From Azospirillum lipoferum (lineage in GTDB: Bacteria; Pseudomonadota; Alphaproteobacteria; Azospirillales; Azospirillaceae), in the NCBI RefSeq assembly GCF_024170005.1, contig NZ_JALJXJ010000010.1:1-64000 (forward strand): 64,000 nt of DNA, in the 5' to 3' direction. Shown here one piece after another: positions 8,897 to 17,743 of the stretch (the first letter of the stretch is position 1; each line of letters starts with the position of its first letter). Made by a program: the position numbers and the translations under genes. The notes beneath the pieces were generated by a model. That model did not search any database. It had not been told where the DNA came from and saw only the letters and a program-made list of their open reading frames with translations.

Positions 8897-9388
8897 ATGC
8901 CCGATCTCGTCACCTGCCTGTGGTTCGACCATGGCCAAGCCGCCGAAGCGGCCAGGTTCTACGCCGCCACTTTTCCCGACAGCCATGTCGACCGTGTGAA
9001 CATGGCGCCCGGCAATTTCCCCGGTGGGCACGAAGGCGCCGAATTGACCGTCGAATTCACGGTGCTCGGCCGGCGGTTCGTGGGCCTGAACGGTGGACCG
9101 AATTTCACGGCGAACGAAGCGGTCAGTTTCATGGTCGTTACCGAAAGCCAGGAAGAGACCGATCGCTACTGGAATGCAATCGTCACCAACGGCGGCACTG
9201 AGAGCGCTTGCGGTTGGTGCAAGGACCGGTGGGGTTTCTCCTGGCAGATCACGCCGAGGCGGCTGCTCGAGTTGACGACGGGTTCCGACGGCGTCGCGGC
9301 GAAACGCGCCTTCGACGCCATGATGACGATGCGCAAAATTGACATCGCTGCGCTTGAGGCGGCCGTCCGCGCCGGATCGGCGCCTTGA
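8897..9388 (+). CDS. VOC-family (PhnB-like) protein
   Basis: 163 aa. Contains the PhnB/3-demethylubiquinone methyltransferase-like pattern: LWFDHGQAAEAARFYAATFPDS at the start, FTVLGRRFVGLNGGP in the middle and CGWCKDRWGFSWQITPRRL near the end. Such vicinal-oxygen-chelate proteins are often annotated as methyltransferases but lack that activity. AGGAGCACCGGAG gives a good ribosome site. It commonly travels with SRPBCC and GST genes, as here. Confidence 0.85.
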   Translation: MPDLVTCLWFDHGQAAEAARFYAATFPDSHVDRVNMAPGNFPGGHEGAELTVEFTVLGRRFVGLNGGPNFTANEAVSFMVVTESQEETDRYWNAIVTNGGTESACGWCKDRWGFSWQITPRRLLELTTGSDGVAAKRAFDAMMTMRKIDIAALEAAVRAGSAP

Positions 9389-9416
9389 AACGTCCAGCCG
9401 GGAATGGAACCTTGGA

Positions 9417-10061
9417 ATGACTGTCACGATCACCGTGTTCGAGCGGTCACCTGACGGCGGCAGGGGCTTGGCGCGTGACACGCGCGTCCGCTGGGCACTT
9501 GAAGAGGTGGGCCAACCCTATGAGGCTCGCCTTGTTTCCTTTGCTGCGATGAAGGAACCCGCGCATCTGGCGCTTCATCCTTTCGGGCAGATTCCAACCT
9601 TCGAGGATGGTGACTTCGCCCTGTTCGAGACGGGTGCGATCGTCTTCCATATCGCTGAACGCCATGCGGGCCTGTTGCCTGGTGACGCGCAGGCGCGGGC
9701 GCGGGCAATCATGTGGATGTTTGCCGCGCTCAACACGGTCGAGCCGCCGATTCTCGATCTCGTAACCACCAAGGTTCTGGAAAGCGACCAGCCCTGGAGC
9801 AAGGAGAGGTTGCCGCTGGTCGAGGGGCGGATTCGCGTCCGGCTGCAGCAACTGTCGGATCGCCTCGGCGATGCCGAGTGGCTCGACGGCGCATTCAGCG
9901 CGGGTGATCTGTTGATGGTGTCGGTGCTGCTGAGGCTGAAAGCTTCGGGGCTGCTCGGCGAGCATGCGAACCTTTCAGCCTATGTTGCCCGCGGCGAAGC
10001 CCGCCCCGCCTACAAGCGTGCATTCGACGCCCAATTGGCAGTGTTCACCGCAAGCCAGTGA
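9417..10061 (+). CDS. glutathione S-transferase family protein
   Basis: 214 aa from the ATG at 9417; an upstream in-frame start would overlap the VOC gene and add unrelated residues. The N-terminal thioredoxin-like domain includes HPFGQIPTFEDGDFALFETGAIVFHIAE, where the FGQIPxxxD and ExxAI elements bind glutathione. The C-terminal helical domain follows. Last gene of the TetR operon; probable role in conjugating electrophiles. After it, 10062-10331 contains no gene I can support. Confidence 0.9.
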   Translation: MTVTITVFERSPDGGRGLARDTRVRWALEEVGQPYEARLVSFAAMKEPAHLALHPFGQIPTFEDGDFALFETGAIVFHIAERHAGLLPGDAQARARAIMWMFAALNTVEPPILDLVTTKVLESDQPWSKERLPLVEGRIRVRLQQLSDRLGDAEWLDGAFSAGDLLMVSVLLRLKASGLLGEHANLSAYVARGEARPAYKRAFDAQLAVFTASQ

Positions 10062-10331
10062 CGGGCCGGATGTTTGACGATCGGGTGCATGGGGCACCCC
10101 GCCGGCCTCTCACCGTTCGGGGGCGGCGAAGAAAGCGCCTGTTGCGAGGCGCTCAAATACTCATCCAAGGTCGCGTTCAGGCACTCGCCAAACACGCGAT
10201 CGACGGCGGCGAGACGGTCGATCACACGAACCTTCTTCCGCTGGATCCGGGCCTGTGCGCTGAAATCGAACAAGCGCCTGCGGCCACACCTTCACTTGAT
10301 CATCCCACCCAAAGGGTCGCGATCGATGCAG

Positions 10332-10783
10332 TCATACCGGTGCATCAGCCAGGGTCACGGGGCGATTTGGCCGAAGGCGAAACTTGCGCTGGCGGTTTCG
10401 CTGCGAACTGGATTGGTCAAGGGCGTCGGCAATGGTGGCAGAGATTTGATCAGCTGCGGTTAGGACTGGATCATGTGCCAGGTGGGCGTAACGCTGGGTG
10501 GTCGTTGGCTGGGTATGTCCAAGAATCTTCCCAATGACCAGCAGACTGCTTCCGTTGGCGGCTCCGACGCTGGCGAAGCTATGTCGAAGATCATACAAAC
10601 GAACATCGGGTAAACCGGCTGCGGTGCGGATCTTGTCCCAGGTCCGGTCGATGTTGACCAGCTGTCCATCTTGCCCTTTGCCAGAGATGACATAGTGATT
10701 TCCGGGCTGGCGTTGAAGCATGGTCAGGATATCGAGTGCGGCCCGTCCCAGTGGTACAACCGGCAAGCGAGGCCGGTCGCGCT
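10332..10783 (-). pseudogene. phage-type tyrosine integrase, C-terminal half (5' truncated by IS630)
   Basis: About 145 residues carry the catalytic end of a tyrosine recombinase: the DLRHSFAS box (with the R and H), the LGHTQPTTTQRYAHL box containing the nucleophilic Tyr, and an upstream strand (PVVPLG). The N-terminal DNA-binding domain and the first catalytic Arg are missing. The frame runs into the IS630 fragment at about 10784. This is a dead integrase remnant marking an old integration site. Confidence 0.8.
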
Positions 10784-11361
10784 GACGTTGCCGAAGACCG
10801 CCGGACGTGGCGCAGCCACCGTCAGCCCCGGATGCACGAAGAGCCGGATCGGCTGGTGTTCCTCGACGAGACGGCCACCACCACGAAGATGACCCGGCTG
10901 CGCGGGCGGGCCAAGCGCGGCCAACGGTTCAAGGCCAAGGCACCCTTCGGCCACTGGGGCACCCAGACCTTCATCGCCGCCCTGCGCTGCGATGGCCTGA
11001 CCGCCCCCTGGATCATCAAGGGCGCGATGAACCGATGCTCTTCGAGACCTATGTCGAGACCCAACTCGCCCCGACCTTGCGGCCGGGCGACGTCGTCATT
11101 CTCGACAACCTGTCTTGCCACAAGAGCGAAAAGGCCAAGGCCGCCCTCAAGCAGCGTGGCGCTTGGTTTCTCTTCCTGCCGCCTTACAGTCCCGACCTCA
11201 ATCCCCTCGAGATCGCTTTCGCCAAGCTCAAGGCCCATCTCCGGCGCATCGGCGCCCGCACCATCGACGAACTGTGGAAAGCCGTCGGTTCAATCTGCGA
11301 CCTCTACACACCCGAGAAATGCTGGAACTACCTCAGGCACGCAGGATATGCGGCAGATTAA
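10784..11361 (+). pseudogene. IS630-family transposase, N-terminally truncated and frameshifted
   Basis: Two frames together give most of the DDE domain. The first (10784 to about 11035) contains RLVFLDETATTTKM with the first catalytic Asp, GHWGTQTFIAALR and APWIIKGAMN. The second (about 11030-11361) contains FETYVETQLAPTL, VVILDNLSCHK with the second Asp, and LPPYSPDLNPLEIAFAKLK with the Glu. The switch happens around 11033; there is no slippery heptamer there, so I read it as a mutation. The N-terminal helix-turn-helix is absent. It abuts the integrase remnant on the left and an SDR remnant on the right. Confidence 0.85.
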
Positions 11362-11370
11362 ACGCTCGAG

Positions 11371-11586
11371 ACTCTAAGGAAGCAGGAGGACGCCGCCAAG
11401 CCGGCATCCCCGGTGACGCGGGCGGTTCTTCACGCCATAGAGTCGCCGAAACCCCGCACACGCTATCCGTTGGACAGCATCTGGCGTGTCGGCCGCCATC
11501 TTCCCGATCGCGTGTTCGACCGCCTGATTTTCAAGGCTCTTGGAATAGACCGGCTCATGCGGCCGAAGCTCGGCCGACCCGCATGA
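11371..11586 (+). pseudogene. short-chain dehydrogenase C-terminal remnant
   Basis: An open frame of 71 codons to the TGA at 11584-11586 encodes KPASPVTRAVLHAIESPKPRTRYPL, followed by GRHLPDRVFDRLIFKALG. This is the usual C-terminal tail of classical SDR oxidoreductases (xxVVxAIxxPxPxxRY...LPxRxxDxL). The Rossmann and YxxxK parts are missing, cut by the IS630 fragment that ends 10 nt upstream. Confidence 0.6.
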
Positions 11587-11671
11587 GCCGGCCGGTCATT
11601 GCTGAAGCAGGGCATCGCGGTCCGTCTTCACCACATCACCGGATCCTACACCACATCGTGGGACACGATCG

Positions 11672-12034
11672 ACCTTTCTGGCGCTCGATATCGACGACTA
11701 TCGTTGGCAACTGCCTTTCGACAGGTTGGATCAGTCGAGCGCGACCGGCGTTCCTTTGATTCTGATCAGCCTCAGCGGCGACCGCTCCGTGAGATTGGTT
11801 CCAGCCGAGGCGTTGGTCGCTCTGTTCGGACTGACCGTGGCGGAGGCCAGTCTGGCCAACGTCTTCGTGTCCGGGCTGACGTTGGAGGAATATGCGCAAC
11901 GCCGTGGAGCCGGGTTGGGAACAGTCTGTTTCCAGATGAAGCAAGTGCTGGCCAGGACGGGAACCAACCGGCAGGCCGATCTCGTCCGCCGTGTCCTTTG
12001 CTCGGCGGCGGCTCAGCTTGCAGTCTCGACCTGA
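11672..12034 (+). pseudogene. LuxR-type regulator, C-terminal HTH remnant
   Basis: About 120 residues. The region FGLTVAEASLANVFVSGLTLEEYAQRRG followed by VCFQMKQVLARTGTNRQADLVRRVL is a LuxR/GerE-type DNA-binding domain as found in PAS-LuxR regulators of alphaproteobacteria. No sensor domain precedes it, and no convincing start or ribosome site exists. It could be a small expressed protein from a TTG at 11726, but truncation is more likely given the surrounding debris. Confidence 0.6.
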
Positions 12035-12117
12035 AGATCTTTTCCAGTGCCTCCCTCCTTGCAGGGGGCTGGATCCTTTTTGGTAAACGGTGACTCGCCC
12101 GATGTATCGGAAACGGG

Positions 12118-12149
12118 AACGCCCCGCCCGGTGAAAGGACGGGGCGCTC
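12118..12149 (-). terminator. hairpin downstream of benK
   Basis: ACGCCCCG at 12119-12126 pairs with CGGGGCGC at 12140-12147 (one G-T mismatch at the base), 33 nt after the minus-strand benK stop. A loosely T-rich stretch follows on the minus strand. It is the probable end of the ben transcript. Confidence 0.5.
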
Positions 12150-12180
12150 CTGCCGATGGCGGCGTGAAGCAGCAGCTTTG

Positions 12181-13566
12181 TCAATCGATGCCGGTCGTGG
12201 CCGGCAGTGGAGCGGCGAAGGACGGTGCGGCCGTACCGGCCTGATGGGTCGGTTGCGGTGCGAGATTGCCCTTCAGGACCATGAACAGCCCGGCCAGGAT
12301 CACCGGAACACCGACGATGGCGAAGGCGATCGGCAGGCCGAGGCCGCTGGACAGGATGGCGCCGCCCACCATCGACCCGAGAACCGATCCGCTACGCCCC
12401 ACCGCATTGGCCCAGGCCACCCCGGTCGCCCGGTTCGCCGTCGGGTAGAAGCCGGCCGCCAGAGCGTTCACACCGACCTGCGCACCGGCCAGGCAGAAGC
12501 CCGCACCAAACACCGCGGCGGCGAGCAGAGCGGGGGAGGCGGTGGCGCTGCCGATAAGCGCGATGAACAGCGCGGCGGTCGCATACGCGACGCCCAGCAC
12601 CTTGTGCGGATCGAGGCGGTCCATCAGGGCGCCGATCACCAGCGCTCCGACCGTGCCGCCCAATTGAAGCATCATCGTCATCAGCGAGGCGTCCTTCAGG
12701 GTCATCCCGGCGCTGCTGATCACCGTCGGCAGCCAGCTCGACAGCAGGTAAAAGACCAGCAGGCTCATGAAGAAGGTCGACCACAGCAGCAGCGTGCCGG
12801 CGACCAGACCGGGTTGGAACAGTTGCCCGACCGGGGAGCCGGCCGGCCGGTGGACGCCGATGAAACGCGCGCCGGCAAGGTCGGCCTCCGGCGCGATCCG
12901 GGCCAGGATGGCGGCCACCCGCTCCGCCGGGGCGTGGCGCAGGACGAGGAAGCGCACCGATTCCGGTAGGGCCAGCAACAGCACCGGCACCAGCAGCAGC
13001 GGCGCCAGTCCTCCCAGCAGCAGCACCGACGACCAGCCATAGCCGGCCACGAGTTGTGCCGCCGCCAGCCCACCCAGTGCCGAGCCGAGCGTGAAGCCGC
13101 AGAACATCAAGGTGGTCAGGAAGGATCGGCGCTTGTCCGGACAGAACTCCGAAGTCAGGGTGATGGCGTTCGGCATCGCGCCGCCCAGCCCCATGCCGGT
13201 CAGGAAGCGCAGCACGGTCAGCTCGGTGACGTTGGTCGTCCAGGCCGATGCCAGGCTGGTCAGCCCGAAGAACAGGACGGTGAGAACCAGGGCGCGCTTG
13301 CGCCCGATCATGTCGGCCAGCGGCCCGAAGATGAAGGCGCCGATCATCAGCCCGAACAGGCCGGCGCCGAACAGCGGCGCCAGCTGGGCCGGAGCCAACT
13401 GCCATTCGGCGCGGAGCGCCGGGGCGATGAAGCCGATGGCCGCGGTGTCGAAGCCGTCGATGGCGACGATCAGGAAGCAGAGAGCGATCAGCATGCTCTG
13501 AAAGCCGGAGACCCGATGGGAATTGATGAAGTCCTGGACGTCGATGACCTTTTGTGTCGATGACAC
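12181..13566 (-). CDS. benK: benzoate/aromatic acid:H+ symporter (MFS, AAHS family)
   Basis: 461 aa with twelve predicted membrane helices. The first helix carries DGFDTAAIGFIAPAL, the charged DGxD signature of aromatic acid:H+ symporters such as PcaK and BenK. The loop 2-3 motif GPLADMIGRKRALV is the MFS signature. It is the last gene of the minus-strand ben cluster, 128 nt after benD, so it probably imports the benzoate used by BenABCD. The exact substrate is inferred from context. Confidence 0.85.
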   Translation of the reverse strand: MSSTQKVIDVQDFINSHRVSGFQSMLIALCFLIVAIDGFDTAAIGFIAPALRAEWQLAPAQLAPLFGAGLFGLMIGAFIFGPLADMIGRKRALVLTVLFFGLTSLASAWTTNVTELTVLRFLTGMGLGGAMPNAITLTSEFCPDKRRSFLTTLMFCGFTLGSALGGLAAAQLVAGYGWSSVLLLGGLAPLLLVPVLLLALPESVRFLVLRHAPAERVAAILARIAPEADLAGARFIGVHRPAGSPVGQLFQPGLVAGTLLLWSTFFMSLLVFYLLSSWLPTVISSAGMTLKDASLMTMMLQLGGTVGALVIGALMDRLDPHKVLGVAYATAALFIALIGSATASPALLAAAVFGAGFCLAGAQVGVNALAAGFYPTANRATGVAWANAVGRSGSVLGSMVGGAILSSGLGLPIAFAIVGVPVILAGLFMVLKGNLAPQPTHQAGTAAPSFAAPLPATTGID

Positions 13567-13634
13567 GGGCGTTCCTCCCTGGTGACCTGATGGACGGAAA
13601 TGGCCGCGACGTTGCGCGGTTTGGCCGGGTTCGC

Positions 13635-13661
13635 CTGCCGCCCTGACCGACGGGGCGGCAG
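13635..13661. repeat. 9-bp hairpin between benD and benK
   Basis: CTGCCGCCC (13635-13643) and GGGCGGCAG (13653-13661) form a perfect stem with a 9-nt loop in the benD-benK spacer. No U-tract follows. It may partially terminate transcription or stabilise mRNA between the catabolic genes and the transporter. Confidence 0.45.
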
Positions 13662-13694
13662 TCTCCCGGATTTTCGATGCCGGATTTTTGGCGG

Positions 13695-14480
13695 TCAGCC
13701 GATGCTGCCGCCGGCGACGAAGCAGGTCTGGCCGGTGATGTAGGAGGCCTCCTCCGAGGCGAAGAAGCAGATGGCGGCGGCGATCTCGTCCTGGGTGCCC
13801 ATCCGTCCCATCGGCGTGTCGTGCATCACCTGCCCGTAGGTCTCACGCTGCCAGACCGTCTCCTGGGCGCTCATCGGCGCCGGGTTGCGCGGGATCGCCC
13901 GCTCGCCGTTGTCGACCGCGCCGGGGGAGACGGCGTTGACCCGCACGCCCTTGTCGGCCAGTTCCATCGCCATGCAGGCGGTCATCGCATGCACGCCGCC
14001 CTTCGCGGCGGAGTAGGGGACGCGGTAGATCCCGCGGGTGGCGTTGCTGCCGACATTGACGATGCTGCCGCGCCCCTGCGCGATCATGACGGGGATGACC
14101 GCGCGGCAGGACCACAGGGTCGGCCAGAGCGACCGGCCGATCTCCTTCACCATCTCCTCCTCCCGGTACTCCCAGAAGGGCTTCATCCAGATGGTGCCGC
14201 CGACATTGTGGACCGAGATGTCGATGCGCCCGAACGCCTCCATCGCGGCATCGACCATCGCCCGGGCGCCGGCATAGCTTTCCAGATCGGCGGTGAGCGA
14301 CAACGCCGACGCCCCCCGATCCGCCAGTTCCTCCGCCACCCCGTGAACCAGATCGGAGCGGTCGACCAGCAACAGCCTGGCACCCTCGCCGGCCGCCCTT
14401 GCGGCCACCGCCCGCCCGATGCCCTGGGCGGCGCCGGTCACGATCATCACCCGATCCTCGAACCGTCCATGCCCGGTCAT
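13695..14480 (-). CDS. benD: benzoate cis-diol dehydrogenase (SDR)
   Basis: 261 aa starting at ATG 14480, overlapping the benC stop by four nt (ATGA). The SDR signature GAAQGIG is near residues 15-21 and the YSAAKGG catalytic motif near 156-162. BenD oxidises and decarboxylates 1,6-dihydroxycyclohexa-2,4-diene-1-carboxylate to catechol using NAD+. Conserved BenD-type segments such as NVGGTIWMKPFWEY and NATRGIYRVPYSAAKGG support the specific assignment over a generic SDR. Confidence 0.9.
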   Translation of the reverse strand: MTGHGRFEDRVMIVTGAAQGIGRAVAARAAGEGARLLLVDRSDLVHGVAEELADRGASALSLTADLESYAGARAMVDAAMEAFGRIDISVHNVGGTIWMKPFWEYREEEMVKEIGRSLWPTLWSCRAVIPVMIAQGRGSIVNVGSNATRGIYRVPYSAAKGGVHAMTACMAMELADKGVRVNAVSPGAVDNGERAIPRNPAPMSAQETVWQRETYGQVMHDTPMGRMGTQDEIAAAICFFASEEASYITGQTCFVAGGSIG

Positions 14481-15502
14481 CGGCCGTTCCCCTCGCTGGC
14501 GCTGAACTTCTCGTAATGGAAGCTGGCCGGGGCGATCCCCTGGTCGCGGAAATGGCCGCGCACCGCCTCTACCATCGGCGGAGGGCCGCAGAGATAGACG
14601 TCCACGTCGCCGCCGTTCAGATGCTCCGGCCGGAGATGGTGGGTGACATAGCCGGTCAGCGGATGGCGGCTGTCCGGATCGGCCACGCAGGTGGCGAAGG
14701 TGAAGCCGGGGCAGCGGTCCGCAAGGCTTCGCAGAGCCTCCACCTCCACCAGATCGCGGTCCAGCGTGACGCCGTAGACGAGATGGACCGGCTGCGGGCT
14801 GCCGCCCTCCATCGCCGCGATGCGGCCCAGCATCGACAGGAAGGGCGCCAGCCCGGTCCCGCCGGCCAGCATCAGCACCGGCCGCCGCAGGTCGCGCAGA
14901 TAGAAGCTGCCGAAGGGGCCGCCCAGGGTCAGCCGGTCGCCCGGCTTGGCCCGGTCGGTCAGATAGCCGCTCATCAGCCCGCCCGGAACATTGCGGATCA
15001 GGAAGGTCGCCACCTCCGCCCCCGGCGGCGAGCTGAAGGAATAGGAGCGCGTCTGCCCGCTGCCGGGGACCTCGATATTGACGTACTGGCCGGGAAGAAA
15101 GGACAGCCGGGCGTTCCCGTCCAGCCTCAGCGCAAGGGAGAGGGCGCTGTCGGACAGGCGTTCGACCGCCGCCACCTCGGCGGCGACGGTCATCGCCTTC
15201 GTCTTGCACAGATCCGACGACGCGGCGATGCGCAGCGTCAGGTCCGATGCCGGACGCATCTGGCAGGTCAGGCAATAGCCCTCCGCCGCCTCCGCGTCGG
15301 TCAGCGCATCCTCGATGTAGGAGCCGCCGTCGTAGCGTCCGGCCTCGCAGAAGCTCTTGCAGGTGCCGCAGGCGCCGTCGCGGCAATCCAGCGGAATGTT
15401 GATGCCCTGGCGGTAGGCGGCGTCCGCAACCGTTTCGCCGGGATGAGCTTCGATGAAACGGGTTGGCCCGTCCTCGAAGGTCAGCGCGATTTGAAAGCTC
15501 AT
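14477..15502 (-). CDS. benC: benzoate 1,2-dioxygenase electron transfer component
   Basis: 341 aa from ATG 15502. The N-terminal plant-type [2Fe-2S] ferredoxin has the cluster ligands in CRDGACGTCKSFC (about residues 41-53) and a last Cys in YCLTCQM. An FNR-type FAD domain follows (RSYSFSSPPG), then the NAD-binding domain (GGTGLAPFLSML; YLCGPPPM). It passes electrons from NADH to the BenAB oxygenase. The order ferredoxin-FAD-NAD is that of BenC/XylZ, opposite to the IacF-type reductase in the auxin cluster. Confidence 0.93.
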   Translation of the reverse strand: MSFQIALTFEDGPTRFIEAHPGETVADAAYRQGINIPLDCRDGACGTCKSFCEAGRYDGGSYIEDALTDAEAAEGYCLTCQMRPASDLTLRIAASSDLCKTKAMTVAAEVAAVERLSDSALSLALRLDGNARLSFLPGQYVNIEVPGSGQTRSYSFSSPPGAEVATFLIRNVPGGLMSGYLTDRAKPGDRLTLGGPFGSFYLRDLRRPVLMLAGGTGLAPFLSMLGRIAAMEGGSPQPVHLVYGVTLDRDLVEVEALRSLADRCPGFTFATCVADPDSRHPLTGYVTHHLRPEHLNGGDVDVYLCGPPPMVEAVRGHFRDQGIAPASFHYEKFSASEGNGR

Positions 15503-15603
15503 GAATGATCTCCCCGGCCCGGCGGGCATGATCGGGCATGCCGGGCCGGTCTTCTGCGGTCCTGGCTGATCGGAGCCGGTGGTACCCGATCGGATGTGGC
15601 CGA

Positions 15604-16095
15604 TCAGATGTGATAGATGTCGATGACGTGGTGGATGTAGTCGTTCTTCAGAACCACCGTCTTCTCCTTGATCAGCGGCGTCTCGCCCGAAACATCCAGC
15701 GTGTAGAAGGACGTGCCGAAATAGCTGTCGGTCGTCTTGTAGCGGAAGCTCAGCGTGAACCAGTTGAAGCGGAGCCTGCACAGGCCATTGGCCTGCTCCA
15801 GCACTTCGAGGTTGCTGATGTTGTGGGAGGTGCGCGGCTCCGGCAGGCTGGTGGCGCTCGACCGTTCGGTCTTGATGCGGAAGATGCGATCCTCCAGGCC
15901 ACCACGGTTGCCGTAGTAGATCAGCGAGATTTCCCGCTGCGGATCGGTGGTCAGGGCGCCGTCATCGTCCCAGGCCGGCATCCAGAACACGGCATCGGCG
16001 GCGTAGAGGCCGAGCCATTCGTCCCACTGCTTCTCGTCGAGCAGGCGCGCTTCGCGGTGCAGGAAGGCTTGCAGGGATTCGAAGGTGATGGTCAT
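15604..16095 (-). CDS. benB: benzoate 1,2-dioxygenase small (beta) subunit
   Basis: 163 aa from ATG 16095. NTF2-like ring-hydroxylating dioxygenase beta fold with ARLLDEKQWDEWLGLYAADAVFWMPAW near the N-terminus and SNLEVLEQANGLCRLRFNWFTLSFR later, typical of BenB/XylY. It packs with BenA in an alpha3beta3 oxygenase. Only 14 nt separate it from benA. Confidence 0.92.
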   Translation of the reverse strand: MTITFESLQAFLHREARLLDEKQWDEWLGLYAADAVFWMPAWDDDGALTTDPQREISLIYYGNRGGLEDRIFRIKTERSSATSLPEPRTSHNISNLEVLEQANGLCRLRFNWFTLSFRYKTTDSYFGTSFYTLDVSGETPLIKEKTVVLKNDYIHHVIDIYHI

Positions 16096-16109
16096 GAAGC
16101 TGCCCTCCC

Positions 16110-17468
16110 TCAACCCTGCGTCGCCGGAACGTCGGACGTATCCGTGGCGGCGCGGCGCATGGTGTCCAGCCAATGCTGATGCTGGACGACGAACAGCCCT
16201 TCGTCCTCGGTGCGCAACCCGCTCATCAGCGGGTGCAGGTCGATGGCCTTGGCGGCCTCGTCGGCCCCCTCCACCCAATGGGCAGCGCCGCGCGACAGGT
16301 CGTTCCACGGCGCCGCACCGGCCAGGTAGCCGGTCTGGCAGGAGCGGAACTCCTCCAGGTCGTCGGGGGTGGCCATGCCGCTGGCGTTGAAGAAATCCTC
16401 ATATTGCCGGATGCGGCGGGCGCGGGCCTGGGCACTTTCGTTCTTCGGCGCGATGCAATAGATCGTCACCTCGGTCTTGTCGACGGACAGCGGCCGGTAG
16501 GTGCGGATCTGCGAACTGAACTGATCCATCAGATAGACGTTGGGATAGAGACACAGGTTGCGCGAATTGCCGATCATCCAGTCGGCCCGCTCGGCGCCGA
16601 ACCGCGCCGCCAGCTCGTCCCGGCGCTCGTACAGCGGCCGGTCCTCGGGATTGGCCCAGCGGGTCCACAGCAGCAGATGCCCGTTTTCGAAGGAGTAGAA
16701 GCCACCGCCCTGCTTGGCCCAGCTTCCGGCATCCATCGCCCGCACGCTGTCGCCGGCGGCGGCCATCTTGCGGTGGTTGGTGGTCGCCGCATAGTTCCAG
16801 TGGACCGCGGTGACATGGTAGCCGTCGGCGCCATTTTCGGTCTGGAGCTTCCAGTTGCCGTCATAGATGTAGGTGGAGGAGCCGCGCAGCACCTCCAGCC
16901 CGTCCGGCGACTGGTCGACGATCATGTCGATGATCTTCGCCGCCTCTCCCAGATGCTCGGTCAGCGGAGCTACGTCGGCGTTCAGGCTGCCGAACAGGAA
17001 GCCGCGGTATGATTCGAAGCGGGCGACCTTGGTCAGATTATGCGAGCCCTCGCGGTTGAAGCTCTCGGGATAGCCGGCGCAGTCGGGATCCTTGACCTTC
17101 AGCAGCTTTCCGGAATTGTTGAAGGTCCAGCCATGGAAGGGGCAGGTGTAGGTCGCCTTGTTGCCGCGCTTGTGCCGGCACAGCATGGCGCCGCGGTGGC
17201 TGCAGGCGTTGATGAAGGCGTTGAGTTCGTTGTCCTTGTTGCGGGCGATGACGATCGGCTGCCGGCCGATGAAGGTGGTGAAATAGTCGTTCCTGTTGGG
17301 AATCTGGCTTTCATGGGCGAGATAGATCCAGTTCCCTTCGAAGATGTGCGCCATCTCCAACTCGAACAGCGCCGGCTCGGTGAAGATGTCGCGCCGACAG
17401 CGATAGAGTCCTCGCTCCTTATCCTCGACGACGGCGTCGTCCAGACGTGCCAAGAGGTCGGCGGTCAT
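16110..17468 (-). CDS. benA: benzoate 1,2-dioxygenase large (alpha) subunit
   Basis: 452 aa from ATG 17468 (about 455 is usual). The Rieske centre ligands are in CSHRGAMLCRHKRGN...CPFHGW (near residues 94-117). The mononuclear iron site is in the NGADGYHVTAVHWNY segment near residue 215, with the two histidines. The enzyme adds O2 across C1-C2 of benzoate. First gene of benABCD-K, facing a LysR gene across a 275-nt control region. Confidence 0.93.
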   Translation of the reverse strand: MTADLLARLDDAVVEDKERGLYRCRRDIFTEPALFELEMAHIFEGNWIYLAHESQIPNRNDYFTTFIGRQPIVIARNKDNELNAFINACSHRGAMLCRHKRGNKATYTCPFHGWTFNNSGKLLKVKDPDCAGYPESFNREGSHNLTKVARFESYRGFLFGSLNADVAPLTEHLGEAAKIIDMIVDQSPDGLEVLRGSSTYIYDGNWKLQTENGADGYHVTAVHWNYAATTNHRKMAAAGDSVRAMDAGSWAKQGGGFYSFENGHLLLWTRWANPEDRPLYERRDELAARFGAERADWMIGNSRNLCLYPNVYLMDQFSSQIRTYRPLSVDKTEVTIYCIAPKNESAQARARRIRQYEDFFNASGMATPDDLEEFRSCQTGYLAGAAPWNDLSRGAAHWVEGADEAAKAIDLHPLMSGLRTEDEGLFVVQHQHWLDTMRRAATDTSDVPATQG

Positions 17469-17655
17469 GATCCTGGTCTCCACAAGAAGGGGGCGATGGG
17501 CGGCGGCAGCCGTTCGGTGGCCGCTATCGCGGACGGCGGCATGGGTGCCGCCGCGCGGGCCGGCGCGCCGTTTCGATGTCTTCGGGAAGGTTTTGTTGCG
17601 AAACCAAGCTATCCGTTGCCGGGCGTAATGTGAAAGACTGTGTTGGTCTGGTTTG

Positions 17656-17670
17656 ATACCATGCAGGTAT
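17656..17670. promoter_or_regulatory. BenM/CatM-type operator ATAC-N7-GTAT
   Basis: ATAC at 17656-17659 and GTAT at 17667-17670 are separated by exactly seven nt, the published consensus for the LysR regulators BenM and CatM. It lies in the benA-LysR divergent region, 74 nt before the regulator start and about 190 nt before benA. Together with the adjacent regulator this supports benzoate- or muconate-inducible control. Confidence 0.8.
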
Positions 17671-17743
17671 GACGCGTTGCGGCAGCTTACCCCATGCCCG
17701 CAGCCCCATGCCCGCAGCGTCCGAACACCGAAGAGGCCGGCCC

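Noticed and set aside
10010..10273. Minus-strand frame beginning FDFSAQARIQRKKVRVIDR
   Set aside because: Looks protein-like for about 40 residues but matches no family I know and overlaps the GST gene end; not enough to call.
11020..11045. Programmed frameshift in the IS630 transposase
   Set aside because: Some IS families use frameshifting, but no slippery heptamer is present and the copy is already truncated, so an inactivating indel is more likely.
14477..14600. Possible fusion of benC and benD in one frame
   Set aside because: A single long frame spans the region only because a different frame is open; the real genes overlap by ATGA at 14477-14480 and have separate starts.
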